Origin: Ramlibacter terrae
Lineage (GTDB): Bacteria > Pseudomonadota > Gammaproteobacteria > Burkholderiales > Burkholderiaceae_C
DNA: 64,000 nucleotides
NCBI GenBank assembly: GCA_013127575.1
Contig: CP053418.1
Coordinates: 3,410,001 to 3,474,000, forward strand
Reading direction: 5' to 3'
Under the pieces are notes generated by a model. The model was not told the origin of the DNA. It made no database searches and saw nothing but the letters and a program-made list of their open reading frames with translations. This document shows positions 32,994 to 45,845 of this stretch, piece after piece; the first letter of the stretch is position 1, and each line of letters begins with the position of its first letter. The position numbers and the translations under genes were made by a program.

Positions 32994-34567
32994 CTAGGAG
33001 TCGCGGCGAACGTGCGGCGCCAGCCGGCCAGCGCTTGCGCCAGCCGCGCGGCCACGGGCTTCGCGCGGCTCGCCCGAGCCGCGCCGGAACAGCCGGGCGC
33101 TGGGGTACCGGGGCGAGTCTTCGCGCCCCAGCAGCCAGCGCCAGTCGGCGTTGGGCGCGAGCAGGATCCAGACCGGCTTGCCCAGCGCGCCGGCGAGGTG
33201 GGCGATGGAAGTGTCCACCGTGATGACGAGGTCCAGCCTTTCGAGCATCGCCGCGCTCTCGCCGAAGTCGGTCCATTCGCCGGTCAGGTCGACCAGTCCG
33301 GCGGCGTCCGGCGCGGCGTCGGTCCGAGGAACCGGCGTCGCCCTTCTGCAGGTTGAACCAGTGCGCGTCGCAGCCCGCCATCACCGGAAGCAACGCGGAC
33401 AGCGGAAACGCGCGGTTCTCGTTGTTCACCTGCGCGCGCGATCCGGACCGGGCGAGCCCGATGCGCGGCTTGCCGTCGAACGGCGCGAGCCTCGCCCGCC
33501 AGCGCTCGCGCGCCGCCTCCGGCGCGCGCACGCACGTAGGGCACTTGCGCGGGGATGTCGTCCAGCGTGGTGCCGAAGCGGCCCGGCAGGTCGAGCAGCG
33601 CGGCGTGCACCTGCACGGTCAGCTCGCGGCCCGGCGCGAGGCACTCCACGCCGGGAAAGCTCGCTTCGACCAGCGGCACGAGCTGCGCTTGCACCACGCA
33701 GCACACGCGGCCGGCCAGTTGCTGCAGCCGCGGCAGGTAGCGCAGGAACTGGAGCACGTCGCCCCAGCCCTGCTCGGCATACACGGCGATGGCCTTGCCC
33801 TTGAGCGGCGCCTGAAGCCCCGGCCACTCGGCCTCGGGCTGGTAGAACGGCGGGCGCGCGCTGCGGCTCGCGTCGGCCCACCGGCTTTCATAGAGCTTCC
33901 ACCCTTCGGTGAGCCGGCCGGCCAGCAGCAGCGCGAAGGCGAGGTCGAGCTGCGCCAGCGCGAAGTCGGGCTGGAGCTCCAGCGCGCGGCGCAGGTGGCG
34001 CTCGGCCTCCTCCAGACGGTTCATCTGCAGCAGCGCCATGCCGAGGATGCGCTGCGCGTATGCATGGCCGGGAGCGAGCGCCACCGCCTGCCGCGCATGC
34101 GCGAGCGTGCCTTCGAAATCCTGCACGCGCCACAGCACGCCCGCCAGGTCGACGTGCGCTTCCATGAGCTGCGGGTTCACCGCCAGCGATTCGCGGTACA
34201 GGGCGATCGCGGTGGCGAGCACGCCGGCATGTTCCCTGGCAGAACCCGGCATGCAGCAGGTTGGGCGCCGTGCGGCGGCCGGGGCGCTCCAGCAGCCGCA
34301 TGTACACCGGCAGGGCTGGGCCTGCTGCTTGCGCGTGAGCAGCAGGTCGGCCAGCAGTTGCAGCGCGTCGTCGGCGTCGGGCGCGAGCCGCAAGGCGTCG
34401 CTCAGCCAGGCCGCCGCCGCGACCCAGTCGCCGATGGCGGCCAGTGCGCGCGCGAGCCCGACGCGGGCCGCGGCCGAATCGGGCTGCTGCCGCACGGCCT
34501 GCGCATACGCCTCGGCGGCTTCGTGGAAGCGGCCGCCCGCGAGGAGCGCCGGCCCCTGCGCCGGCAT
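32994..34567 (-). CDS. TPR protein with GT9-like C-terminal domain (frameshifts)
   Basis: About 525 residues. Residues 1-250 are tetratricopeptide repeats (AEAYAQAVRQQPDSAAA, ALYRESLAVNPQLMEAHVDL and HLRRALELQPDFALAQLDLA). The C-terminal half resembles the heptosyltransferase-like GT9 fold: EQGWGDVLQFLRYLP and LVITVDTSIAHLAGALGKPV. It may glycosylate or simply bind nucleotide-sugar. Breaks occur near 34313, 34240, 33535 and 33325. At 33114 and 33447 CCCGG stands for CCTGG, changing Trp of DSPWYPSARLF and GLAWSGS to Arg. ATG overlaps the alpha-E gene stop (TGATG). Confidence 0.78.
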
Positions 34568-35519
34568 CACGTGGGGATCAGGAAGTCGCGGCTGATGCGC
34601 GCGCCCAGCTCGTTCACGCGGTCCGGGAACTGCGTCAGGAAGGCGTGCAGGCCATTGGCGAGGATCTCGTCGATGTGGCCGTACTGGAGTTCCGCGCGCA
34701 GCTTGCCGGCCCGCCGCGCCGTCTCGGACGACTGGTCGTTGGCGAGCATGGCGAGGTTGCTCACCACCTCGTTCATGCTGGCGTGCAGCGAGCGCGGCAT
34801 GTCGGGGCGCAGGATCAGCAGGTCGGCCACGCGCTCGGGCTTGATCACGTCGCGGTACACCTTGCGGTAGATCTCGAAGCCGGAGACGCTGCGCAGGATG
34901 GCGCTCCAGTGGTAGAAGTCGTACTCGGTCCTTGGCGCTGGCGGCGCCGAAGAAGTCGCTCTGCACCGCGTGGAACTTCACGTCGACCAGCCGCGCCGTG
35001 TTGTCGGCGCGCTCGAGGAAGGTGCCAGGGGCGCATGAAGTGCAGCGCCTCGTCCATCAGCATGGTGCCGACCGTCACGCCGCGCGAAAGGTGCGAGCGG
35101 AACTTGACCCACTCGAAGAACTGGCCCGGGTCGCGTTCGAAATCGCCCGAGCGCAGCATGCGGTTGATCTCGAGCCAGGTCTGGTTCTGCGTTTCCCACG
35201 CTTCGGTGGTGAGCGAGCCGCGCACCGCCCGCGCGTTCTCGCGCGCCGCGCGCAGGCACGACAGGATCGACGACGGGTTGCTCTCGTCGCGCACCATGAA
35301 CTGCATCACGCGCTGCGGATCGACGTCGCCGTGCTTGGTGGTGTAGGCCGGCATCAGCTCGCTGATCGACAGCATCCCCTGCCAGCCGACCTGCGCCACC
35401 GCGGCCGACTGCGGCAGCAGCGACGTCTGGTAGTTCACGTCCAGCATGCGGGCGGTGTTCTCGGCGCGCTCGGTGTAGCGCGCCATCCAGTAGAGGTGGT
35501 CGGCGGTCCGTGAAAGCAT
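34567..35519 (-). CDS. Alpha-E domain protein (DUF403) (two frameshifts)
   Basis: About 317 residues, the usual family length. Opens [20 protein letters not shown] with NTARML following, the hallmark of the alpha-E helical domain that accompanies circularly permuted ATP-grasp ligases. Breaks: 35030 (an extra C at CGCCCCTGGC, restoring [20 protein letters not shown]) and 34935 (an extra base, restoring [14 protein letters not shown]). GGAGG lies 8 bases before the ATG. Function unknown; comparative genomics places it with peptide or amide ligases. Coupled by overlap to the TPR/GT9-like gene. Confidence 0.9.
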
Positions 35520-35533
35520 CTCGTTGTCCTCCC

Positions 35534-37026
35534 TCAGACTTCGGGACCCGGTGTCCTTGGTGCCCCCGCCCTGCGACGAGTTGACCACCAGCGAACCTTC
35601 CTTGAGCGCCACGCGCGTGAGGCCGCCCGGGACCATCTGCACCTCCTTCCCGGAGAGCACGAAGGGGCGCAGGTCGATGTGGCGCGGGGCGATGCCCTTG
35701 TCCACGAAGGTGGGGCAGCTGGAGAGCGAGAGCGTCGGCTGCGCGATGTAGCTTTCGGGCTTGGCCTCGACGACCTTGCGGAAGTCCTCGATCTCCTGCT
35801 TCGTCGCCGCCGGGCCGACCAGCATGCCGTAGCCGCCGGCGCCGTGCACTTCCTTGACGACGAGGTCCTTCAGGTTGTCGAGCACGTACTTGAGGCTGTC
35901 GGGCTCCCGGCACATGTAGGTCGGCACGTTGGAGAGGATCGGCTTTTCGCCCGGGTAGAACTCGATCATCTTCGGCACGTACGGGTAGATCGACTTGTCG
36001 TCGGCCACACCGGTGCCGATGGCGTTGCACAGTGCCACGTTGCCCGCGCGGTAGACGTTCAGCAGGCCCGCGCAGCCCGTGGTGGAGGTCGGGCGGAAGG
36101 CCTGCGGATCGAGGAAGTCGTCGTCGACGCGGCGGTAGATCACGTCGACGCGCTTCGGCCCGCGCGTGGTGCGCATGTAGCAGAAGCTGTCCTTGACGAA
36201 CAGGTCCCGGCCTTCGACCAGCTCCACGCCCATCTGCTGCGCCAGGAAGGCGTGCTCGAAGTAGGCGCTGTTGTACATGCCCGGCGTGAGCACCACGACC
36301 GTCGGGTCGTCGGTGGTGGAAGGCGCCGAGGCCCGCAGCGTTTCGAGCAGCAGGTCGGGGTAGTGCATGACCGGCGCCACCGGTGCGCGCTGAACAGTTC
36401 GGGGAACAGCCGCATCATCATCTTGCGGTCTTCCAGCATGTAGCTGACGCCGCTGGGCACGCGCAGGTTGTCTTCGAGCACGTAGTACTCGCCCTCGCCC
36501 TGCGCGTTGGGGGCGCGCACGATGTCGACGCCGGCGATGTGCGAATAGATGTTGTTCGGGACGGTCACGCCCATCATTTCGGCGCGGAACTGGGCATTGC
36601 CGATGATCTGCTCGCGGGGCACCACGCCGGCCCGGATGATTTCCTGCTCGTGGTAGACGTCGTGGATGAAGCGGTTGAGCGCGGTGACGCGCTGCACCAG
36701 CCCCTGTTCCATGCGGCGCCATTCGGCCGCCGGGATGATCCGCGGGATCAGGTCGAACGGGATCAGCCGCTCGGTGCCGGCGCCGTCCTCGTCCTTCGCG
36801 CCGTAGACGGCGAAGGTGATGCCGACGCGGCGGAAGATCATTTCCGCCTCTTCTCGGCGCGACCGCATGATCTCCTGCGGCTGCCGGCCGAGCCACTGGG
36901 CATAGGTGCGGTAGTGGTCGCGCACCCCCGGACCTGCGTCTGCGACATGTCCCCCATGGTCTGTGACTGGAACTGGAACGGTTCCAGTCCGGGTGCCTGG
37001 GTGAACATCTCGTCGAATTTATGCAT
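35534..37026 (-). CDS. Circularly permuted ATP-grasp protein (DUF404/DUF407) (frameshifts)
   Basis: About 497 residues. ATP-grasp features include [70 protein letters not shown], all given in part, and the C-terminal [20 protein letters not shown]. Predicted carboxylate-amine ligase using ATP. Breaks: 36930 and 36380 (CCGG for likely CCTGG). Near 35545-35570 two errors in the corrected ending KDTWVLEV put the stop at 35534, just before the alpha-E ribosome site. Start ATG 37026 has GGAG 9 bases upstream. Confidence 0.9.
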
Positions 37027-37113
37027 GGGCGCCATCTCCGGCAGACAGGATAGCAACTTCCACACCGCCTTTTGGGGGACCCCGGGACTTGCGGCCGCGG
37101 ATGAGCCGTCGTC

Positions 37114-39529
37114 CTACTCGCCCTGTTGCGCCGGCTGCGCATCGGCGCCATGGTGCCAGTAGCGGCGCGCCTCGGTGCGTTCGCATCGCACCACGGACGG
37201 GCGCGCCGACGTCCGGTCGCCGCGCCGCACTGGAATGAGGCCTCCAGCTGCACGCCGAGCAGCCGGTAGCGTTCGGCCACCTCGGCCGCCGGATGGCCAA
37301 AGCGGTTGCGGTAACCCGCCTGCACCAATCCCACCACCGGGCGCACCGCGGCCGGAAGGCGGGGCTGGACGAGGTCTTGCTGCCATGGTGCGGGACGAGC
37401 AACAGGTCGGCGCGAATCGTTTCGGGCGTGGCGGCAAGCACGGCCTCCTGCGCCTTCTCGACGTCGCCGGGCAGCAGGGCGGCGGTGCGCGCAGTGGCGA
37501 CGCGCAGGACGCAGCTGAGGGTATTGGGCTTGCCCGGCGCCAGCCAGGCGTCGGCGGCGGATGCACCACGGTGAATTGCACGCCGTCGGGCCCACGCCTG
37601 CCCCGCCTCGCAGCGCGGGCCCGGGCGCAGCGCGCGCAGTTCGTGGCCCTCCTCGAGCGACGCCAGCAACTGCGCCTGCGGCTGCATCCGCAGCACCGCG
37701 CCGGCCCCGCCCGTGTGGTCGCTGTCGCGGTGGCTCAGGACGACGGTGTCCACCCGCTCGCCCGGGGCGCGCAGCAGCGGCACCAGCACGCGCTGGCCCG
37801 CATCGGTCTCGCGGCTGTAGCCCGGCCCCGTGTCGTAGACCAGCGTGTGCGTCGCCGTGCGCACCAGGACGGCGTTGCCCGGCCGACGTCGGCGGCGATC
37901 ACCTCGAACTCGCCCGGCGGCGGGCGCGCCGCCTGCCAGAGCAGCACCGGCAGCAGGAGCGGCACGCCCAGCGCGCGAACAGGCCACGGCAGGCGCATCA
38001 CCAGCAACAGGCCGCCGAGCACGCCGGCGGCGCCCGCCCAGAGCGGCGGCGCCGGCGCCGACCCGGTGGCGAAAGGCACGGCTGCCAGCAACTGCAAGCC
38101 GGCCGCCAGCCAGGCGACCGCTTCCGCGGCCATGTTCCACAGCGGCGGCGCCGGGGCGCCGAGCAGGCCGAGCGGCGTGACCACCAGCGTCACCCACGGG
38201 ATCGCCACCGGGTTGGCGAACAGGCCGATCACCGACACCTGCCCGAACAGGAGCAGCGACAAAGGCGTGAGCGCCAGCGTGACCACCCATTGCTCGCGCA
38301 GCAGGGCGGCAGCGGCCGCCGGGGCGCGCCGCCAGCTTGTCGGGGCGGGGCCGGAAGGCAGCGGCCGGCGCTGGCCATCGCTCGCGAACAGCACGCCCAC
38401 GGCGACGAAACTGAGCCAGAAGCCAGGCTGCGTCAAGGCCCACGGATCGATCGCCACGACCGTGGCACAGGCCAGCAGCCAGACCCGGGGCCGGGGCCAG
38501 TCGCGCGCGCCCAGCCGCAGCAGGGCAACCGCCGCCAGCATCCACCCGGTGCGCTGCGCCGGCACGCCCCATCCGCTGAACACCGCGTAGGCGGTGGCCA
38601 GCATCAGCCCGCCCACCAGCGCAGCGTGCTGCGCCGGCCGGGGGCGAGGCAAAGGCGCCGGCTGCGGCGCCACGCGGCGCCGATCGCCAGCGCCGCCGCC
38701 CAAGCGAACATGGTCACGTGCAGGCCCGAGATGCTCATGAGGTGCGCGACACCGGTGGCGCGGAAGACGTCCCAGTCGACGCGTTCGATCGCGCCCTGGT
38801 CGCCCGCGACCAGCGCCGCCAGCACGCCGGCCAGACGCGGATCGCCCACCTGCGCGAAGATGGCGTCGCGCGTGCGGTGGCGCCACTGCTCCACCGGGTG
38901 CCGCCGGTGCTTGCCAGCCGCTGCGGCGGCGGGTCGCGCGGGCCGGCGCGCACGTAACCGGTGCCCTGCACGCCCTGCTCCCACAGCCACAATTCGTGGT
39001 CGAACCCGTGCGGATTCACGTGGCCGTGCGGCGCCTTCAGGCGCACCGCGAACTGCCAGCGCTCGCCCGGCGCCAGCGGCGCCGGCAGCTCGCGCTGGCC
39101 GCCGGCCTCCGCGTTGCCGTACCAGCCGAGCAGCAGCCCGGGCGGCAACACCACGCCCGCGGCGCCGTCCCGTGCCGACTCGACCCGGAAACGGAAACGC
39201 ACGCCGCCCTCGTTGCGCTGCGGCATGGCGGCGACGATGCCCGTTACCAACAGGTCGCGGCCTTCCAGCGCGGGCTGCAGCCGGTCGGCGGCAAAGGCGA
39301 TGGCGCGCAGGCCGGTGAGGCCGAAGCAAAGCGCTGCGGCGCAGAGCAGCACGGCCCAGCGCCGCGGCGCCCGCGGGGACCCGAGCCACATCGCAAGCGC
39401 GAGGCCCGGGACGCCCGCGCCTGCCATGGCGGCATAGGTCCACCACGGCCACAGGCCAGGCTGCTGGAGCTGCAAGGCCGGGCCGAGCACCGACCCGAGC
39501 AGGAGCGGGGCGATGGCGGCGGCGTTCAC
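37114..39529 (-). CDS. comEC: DNA internalisation-related channel ComEC/Rec2 (frameshifts)
   Basis: About 805 residues from GTG 39529. Order: N-terminal DUF4131-type domain, competence membrane region with [18 protein letters not shown] and [12 protein letters not shown], and a C-terminal metallo-beta-lactamase-like domain with [23 protein letters not shown] and [12 protein letters not shown]. It forms the inner-membrane pore for transforming DNA. Breaks near 38895, 38638, 37880, 37590, 37357 and 37218 are mostly CCTGG or CCAGG type (for example GGCCGGGC for GGCCAGGGC at DVGQG); one more near 37560. No other competence gene is in the window. Confidence 0.9.
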
Positions 39530-39587
39530 CTTCGTGCAACGCGGTGCCGGCTGCGTGCGGCGCCGGCCGCCTCCCCCGGATGGAGGA

Positions 39588-41246
<1,659 letters not shown>

Positions 41247-41252
41247 GTCCTG

Positions 41253-42128
41253 TCAGCCCGGCAGCCGTTCGTAGGCCGTGCGGCCGCAGGAACGGAAGCC
41301 GGCGTGCGCGGCGGGAAAGCTTTCGGAATGGCCCACCACCAGCAGCCCGCCGGGCACCAGCAGGTCGGCCATGCGCCCGAGCAGGTGCCGCTGGAACTCG
41401 CGGTCGAAGTAGATCACCACGTTGCGGCAGAAGATGACGTCGAAGCGCTCCTGCGCCGGCCACACCGGCGACTGCAGGTTCAGCTGCGCGAAGCGGACCA
41501 GCGGGCGCAGTTCGGGGCGCACGCTGACCAGCCCGTCGTTGGCGCCGGTGCCGCGCAGGAAATGGCGCTTGAGGCGTTCGGCGGGCAGCGTCTCGATGCG
41601 GTCGGCGCGGTACACGCCCGCCTTGGCGGTGGCCAGCACTTCGGTGTCGATGTCGGTGGCGAGGATGTCGCCCGCGCAGCCGGCTTCGCGCAGCACCATG
41701 GCGATGGACCATGGCTCCTCGCCGGTGGAGCAGGCGTTGCTCCAGACGCGCAGCGGGGCGCCGCGCGCGGCTGCCCGCGCACGGGCCCGCGCCGCCAGCA
41801 GGTCGAAGTGGTGCGGCTCGCGGAAGAAGGCCGTGAGGTTGGTGGTGAGCGCGTTGACGAAGGCCTCGCGTTCGGGCGAGCCCTCCGCCTGCACCAGGTC
41901 GAGGTATTCGGAGAAGCCGGCCACGCGGCAGGCGCGCAGCCGCCGCAGCAGCCGGTTATAGACCATGTTGCGCTTGTGCGCGCTCAGCTTGATGCCCGCA
42001 TACGCGGCGATCAGCGTGCGGACGGTGCCGAAGTCACGTTCGGTCAGCAGCGCCGACACGTCGCTGCCGGCCGTGGTTTCCATCGAGGCTGCCGCGGATG
42101 CGCGCGCGGCGGTACTGCGGACGGTCAC
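41253..42128 (-). CDS. cheR: Chemotaxis methyltransferase CheR
   Basis: 291 residues, intact, GTG start directly abutting the mcp stop. The N-terminal helical domain binds receptors; the SAM-binding motif is VWSNACSTGEEPWSIAM; FDVIFCRNVVIYFD is the family hallmark near residue 225. It methylates receptor glutamates. Tethering to receptors may use their C-terminal W-x-x-F tails (see the mcp genes). Confidence 0.96.
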   Translation of the reverse strand: MTVRSTAARASAAASMETTAGSDVSALLTERDFGTVRTLIAAYAGIKLSAHKRNMVYNRLLRRLRACRVAGFSEYLDLVQAEGSPEREAFVNALTTNLTAFFREPHHFDLLAARARARAAARGAPLRVWSNACSTGEEPWSIAMVLREAGCAGDILATDIDTEVLATAKAGVYRADRIETLPAERLKRHFLRGTGANDGLVSVRPELRPLVRFAQLNLQSPVWPAQERFDVIFCRNVVIYFDREFQRHLLGRMADLLVPGGLLVVGHSESFPAAHAGFRSCGRTAYERLPG

Positions 42129-43454
42129 TCAGGACTCCGTCCATCGTGGCTGGGCGGCCAGCCGGGGCGCGGCCGCGTGCCGGAGCGACACGGGCGCCGG
42201 ACGCTGCGCCGCGGCCGGCTGGTAGCGGATCGGGGCGACCGCCTGCGGGGCGTCGCCGACCTGGAAGCGCGCCACCATCTGCAGCAGCGCGCCGGCCTGC
42301 ACGCGCATCGACTCGGTGGCGGCACTGGCCTGTTCCACCAGCGCCGCGTTCTGCTGCACCACACGGTCCATGTGGGTCACGGCGGTGTTCACCTGCTCGA
42401 TGCCGGAGCTCTGCTCCCGGCTGGCGGCGGCGATCTCGGCGATGCGCTCGCTGACCTTGCCGACGGAGCCGACGATCTCGGCCATCGTGCGGCCCGCGGC
42501 GTCGACCAGCCGGGTGCCCGCGTCGACCTTGTCGACCGATTCGCCGACCAGGCCCTTGATCTCGCGCGCCGCGGTGGCGCTGCGCTGCGCCAGGTTGCGC
42601 ACTTCGGCGGCCACGACGGCAAAGCCGCGCCCGTGCTCGCCGGCACGCGCCGCCTCGACGGCCGCGTTCAGGGCGAGGATGTTCGTCTGGAAGGCGATGC
42701 CGTCGATCACGCCGATGATGTCGCCGATGCGCCGCGACGATTCGGCGATGCCGGTCATGGTGCTGACCACACGGCCGACGGCTTCGCCGCCTTGTCGCGC
42801 CACCTGCGCGGCATCGACGGCGAGCTCGCTGGCCTGCCGCGCGTTCTCGGCGTTCTGCGCCACGGTGGAGGTCAGTTCCTCCAGCGAGCTGGCGGTCTGC
42901 TCCAGCGTGGTGGCCTGCTCCTCGGTGCGCTGCGAGAGGTCGGCGTTGCCCTGGACGATCTGGCTGCTGGTGTCGGCCACCGCATGGGCGCCGCCCGACA
43001 CCTCGCCGAGCAGCGTGCGCAGGTTGATCGTCATCTCCGACAGCGCGCGCATCAGCTGCGCGGCTTCGTCGGTGCCGCCGGTGCGCACCCGCACCGTCAG
43101 GTCGCCGGCGGCCACGCGCTTGGCGATGCGCGCGGCCACGCGGACCGGCTTGACGATGTGCACCGTGAGCGGATAGCACAGCGCGAAGGCCACGGCGAAC
43201 ACCAGTCCGGAAAACGAGAGCACCACGAGCTGGCCCGAGCGCACCGCCGCCTGCACCTGCGCCGCCGCCTTCGCGTCCAGCGCCTGCGCCACGGCGCCCA
43301 CTTCCTGCAGCTGCCAGGCCCCGACCGCGCCCATGAAGACCATCAGGGACGCCAGCGCGAGGAACGCGATGGTCAGCCGCACCCGGATGGTGGAGCGCCG
43401 GAAGAAGCCGAGCGCTGCGCGGTCGACTTCGCTGGAATCGGTGCGGGAGGCCAC
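42129..43454 (-). CDS. Methyl-accepting chemotaxis protein without periplasmic sensor
   Basis: 441 residues, intact. Two membrane helices (about 25-50 and 75-105) are separated by only some 25 residues, so there is no periplasmic ligand domain. A HAMP domain follows, then the signalling coiled coil with the hairpin tip [20 protein letters not shown] (20 residues) and [17 protein letters not shown]. Methylation-region Gln/Glu are seen. The tail ends RWTES, whereas the other two receptors here end WTEF. It may sense membrane or cytoplasmic signals. Confidence 0.95.
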   Translation of the reverse strand: MASRTDSSEVDRAALGFFRRSTIRVRLTIAFLALASLMVFMGAVGAWQLQEVGAVAQALDAKAAAQVQAAVRSGQLVVLSFSGLVFAVAFALCYPLTVHIVKPVRVAARIAKRVAAGDLTVRVRTGGTDEAAQLMRALSEMTINLRTLLGEVSGGAHAVADTSSQIVQGNADLSQRTEEQATTLEQTASSLEELTSTVAQNAENARQASELAVDAAQVARQGGEAVGRVVSTMTGIAESSRRIGDIIGVIDGIAFQTNILALNAAVEAARAGEHGRGFAVVAAEVRNLAQRSATAAREIKGLVGESVDKVDAGTRLVDAAGRTMAEIVGSVGKVSERIAEIAAASREQSSGIEQVNTAVTHMDRVVQQNAALVEQASAATESMRVQAGALLQMVARFQVGDAPQAVAPIRYQPAAAQRPAPVSLRHAAAPRLAAQPRWTES

Positions 43455-43464
43455 GGCCGCGAGC

Positions 43465-43976
43465 TCAGTTGATGGCGCCGTCCACCAGCGCCATGTCGGC
43501 GCCCGTCATCAGCTTCTCGATGTCGAGCAGGATGATCATCTGGTCGTCGACGGTGCCCAGGCCGGTGATGTACTTGGTGTCGAAGGTCGCCGAGGCGAAT
43601 TCGGGCGTCGCGCGGATCGCATCGGCGGCCAGCGTCAGCACGTCGGACACGGCATCCACCACAACACCCACCACGCGGCCGGCGACGTTGAGGATGATGA
43701 CGACGGTGAACTCGTCGTAGCTCGCCTGCTGCAGCTGGAACTTGATGCGCAGGTCGAGGATGGGGACGATCACGCCGCGCAGGTTGATCACGCCCTTGAT
43801 GAACGCGGGCGCATTGGCGATCGCGGTGGGCGACTCGTAGCCGCGGATCTCCTGCACCTTCAGGATCTCGATGCCGTAGTTCTCCGGGCCGAGGCGGAAG
43901 GTGAGGAACTCGCTAGCCGTTTCGGCGCGCGCGCGCCGGCCCTGTCGAAAGCAGCGGTGGCCAACTGCTGTTGCAT
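43465..43976 (-). CDS. cheW: Coupling protein CheW (one frameshift)
   Basis: About 170 residues from ATG 43976. SH3-like CheW domain: [39 protein letters not shown], and a C-terminal [14 protein letters not shown]. Links receptors to CheA. The frame slips within a GCGCGC run near 43929, restoring [13 protein letters not shown]. Located between two receptor genes. Confidence 0.94.
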
Positions 43977-44089
43977 TGCTTCTTCTCCATCGGGCCGCTC
44001 GGCCCATCCAGTTGCTGTCGAGAATGCCACGCGCCCTCGCGTGTTGCAATCGTTAACGTCTTGGGACGGCGCCCTCTGTCAAGTAATCC

Positions 44090-45806
44090 TCAGAACTCGG
44101 TCCAGGCACCGGCGCCTTTGCCACTCCCCGATGCGGTGAAGGTGACTTCGGCCACCGGCGGACGGGCCGCCGGCTGGTAGCGGATCGGTGCGATGGCGGG
44201 GGCCGTGGCCGCTTTCGAGATGCGAACCGGCGCGGCCGCCGGGCGTTGAACGGCGTGCTGGTGCTGCGCGCCGACGTCGAAGCGCGAGACCACCTGCAGC
44301 AGCGACGCGGCCTGCGCCTGCATCGCCTCGGTGGCGGCGCTCGCCTCTTCCACCAGCGAGGCGTTCTGCTGCACCACCGGTCCATCTGCGTCACGGCCGA
44401 ATTGACCTGGCCGATGCCGGTGCTCTGCTCTGGCTGGCCGCCGCGATTTCGGCGATGAGGTCGCTCACCTGCTTCACGGCGCCGACGATCTCGTTCATCG
44501 TCTTGCCCGCGGCATCGACCAGCCGCGTCCCGGCGTCGACCTTCTCGACCGAATCGCCGATCAGCGTCTTGATCTCCTTGGCGGCGGCGGCGCTGCGCTG
44601 CGCGAGGTTGCGCACTTCGGCGGCGACCACGGCGAACCCGCGTCCCTGCTCGCCCGCCCGTGCCGCCTCGACCGCGGCGTTGAGGGCCGAGGATGTTGGT
44701 CTGGAAGGCAATGCCGTCGATGACGCCGATGATGTCGGAGATCTTGCGCGACGATTCGGAGATGCCCGTCATGGTCGTCACGACTGGTCCACCACGGCCC
44801 CGCCCTTGCGCGCCACGTCGGAGGCGCCCACGGCGAGCTGGCTCGCCCTGGCGCGCGTTGTCGGCGTTCTGCGTGACGGTGGAGGTGAGCTCCTCCATCG
44901 AGCTCGCCGTCTCTTCCAGCGTGCTCGCCTGCATCTCGGTGCGCTGGGCGAGTTCGCGGTTGCCCCGGGCGATCTGCCCGCTGGTGTCGGTGACCGTGTG
45001 GGCGCCGCCCACCACCTCGCCCACCAGCGCGCGCAAGTTATCCTGCATGGTCTTCATGGCCCATAGCACGCTGGTGGTGTCGCCGCCGCGCACCTGCACG
45101 TCGGTGGCGAGGTCGCCGCCGGCGATGCGCCCCGCGACTTCCTTGGCGTAGCCGGGCTCGCCCCCGAGCTGGGTGCGCAGCCCGCGGGTGATCAGCACCG
45201 CCAGCACCAGTGCGGCCAGCGCGGCGCCCACCGCGATCCCGACCATCCAGCGGCGCGTGGACTTCAGTTCCTCGAGTCCCGCCTCATGGCTTTCCGGCTG
45301 GCCTTCTGCTGCAGCTCGATCAGCTCGGCGAACGCCTTCACCGTCGCCGCGCCGAACGCGGTGGTGGTGGCCGCGCGCCAGGCGGCGGCCTCCTCCAGCT
45401 TGCCGGCGCCGTACAGCTCGAACCACTTGGGACGCGCGCCGATGTACTTCGCGTAGTGCTCCTGCACCGCCTTGAGGACCTTCTTCTCCTCTTCGCTCGG
45501 ATGCGAGGCCGCGTAGGCGTCCAGCGCCTTGCCGATCTGCGCATACGACTTCGGCTCGTCCGCCAGGATCTGGCGGCGGCCCGCTTCGTCCGTCACCATG
45601 AACTGCACCAGGCCCCAGCGCAGCTGCCAGAGCGCGCTCTGCGCGTCCGCCAGCGCCACGGCGCCGGTCGTGCTGTGCCGCGCAACCGCCGAACGCTCGG
45701 CGGATTGCTCGGATTCCGCCCAGATCAGCACCGCGCTGACCAGGACCAGAAAGGCCATCGCGGCGAAGCCGAGGCCCACCTGCGTTCCGATACGAAGACT
45801 CTTCAT
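44090..45806 (-). CDS. Methyl-accepting chemotaxis protein with four-helix-bundle sensor (frameshifts)
   Basis: About 570 residues. Membrane helix 1 ([19 protein letters not shown]), a periplasmic all-helical sensor of about 150 residues, membrane helix 2, HAMP and signalling domain with [20 protein letters not shown]. Breaks: 45292, 44850 (CCAGGGC, one G extra), 44785 (CCAGTC for CCAGGTC), 44690, 44431 (CCAGAG for CCAGGAG) and 44381 (GACCGGTG for GACCTGGTG). Ends GAWTEF, a xWxxF tail that fits the CheR/CheB-binding pentapeptide. Confidence 0.92.
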
Positions 45807-45845
45807 TCCCGTTTTCCAGCTTTCCCGTTTTGACGTGATTGATTT

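Noticed and set aside
34845..37595. A 916-residue minus-strand open frame covering the ATP-grasp and alpha-E genes
   Set aside because: Parts match both families, but family boundaries, the GGAGG site and the alpha-E ATG show two genes; the fused reading results from frame errors near 35550.
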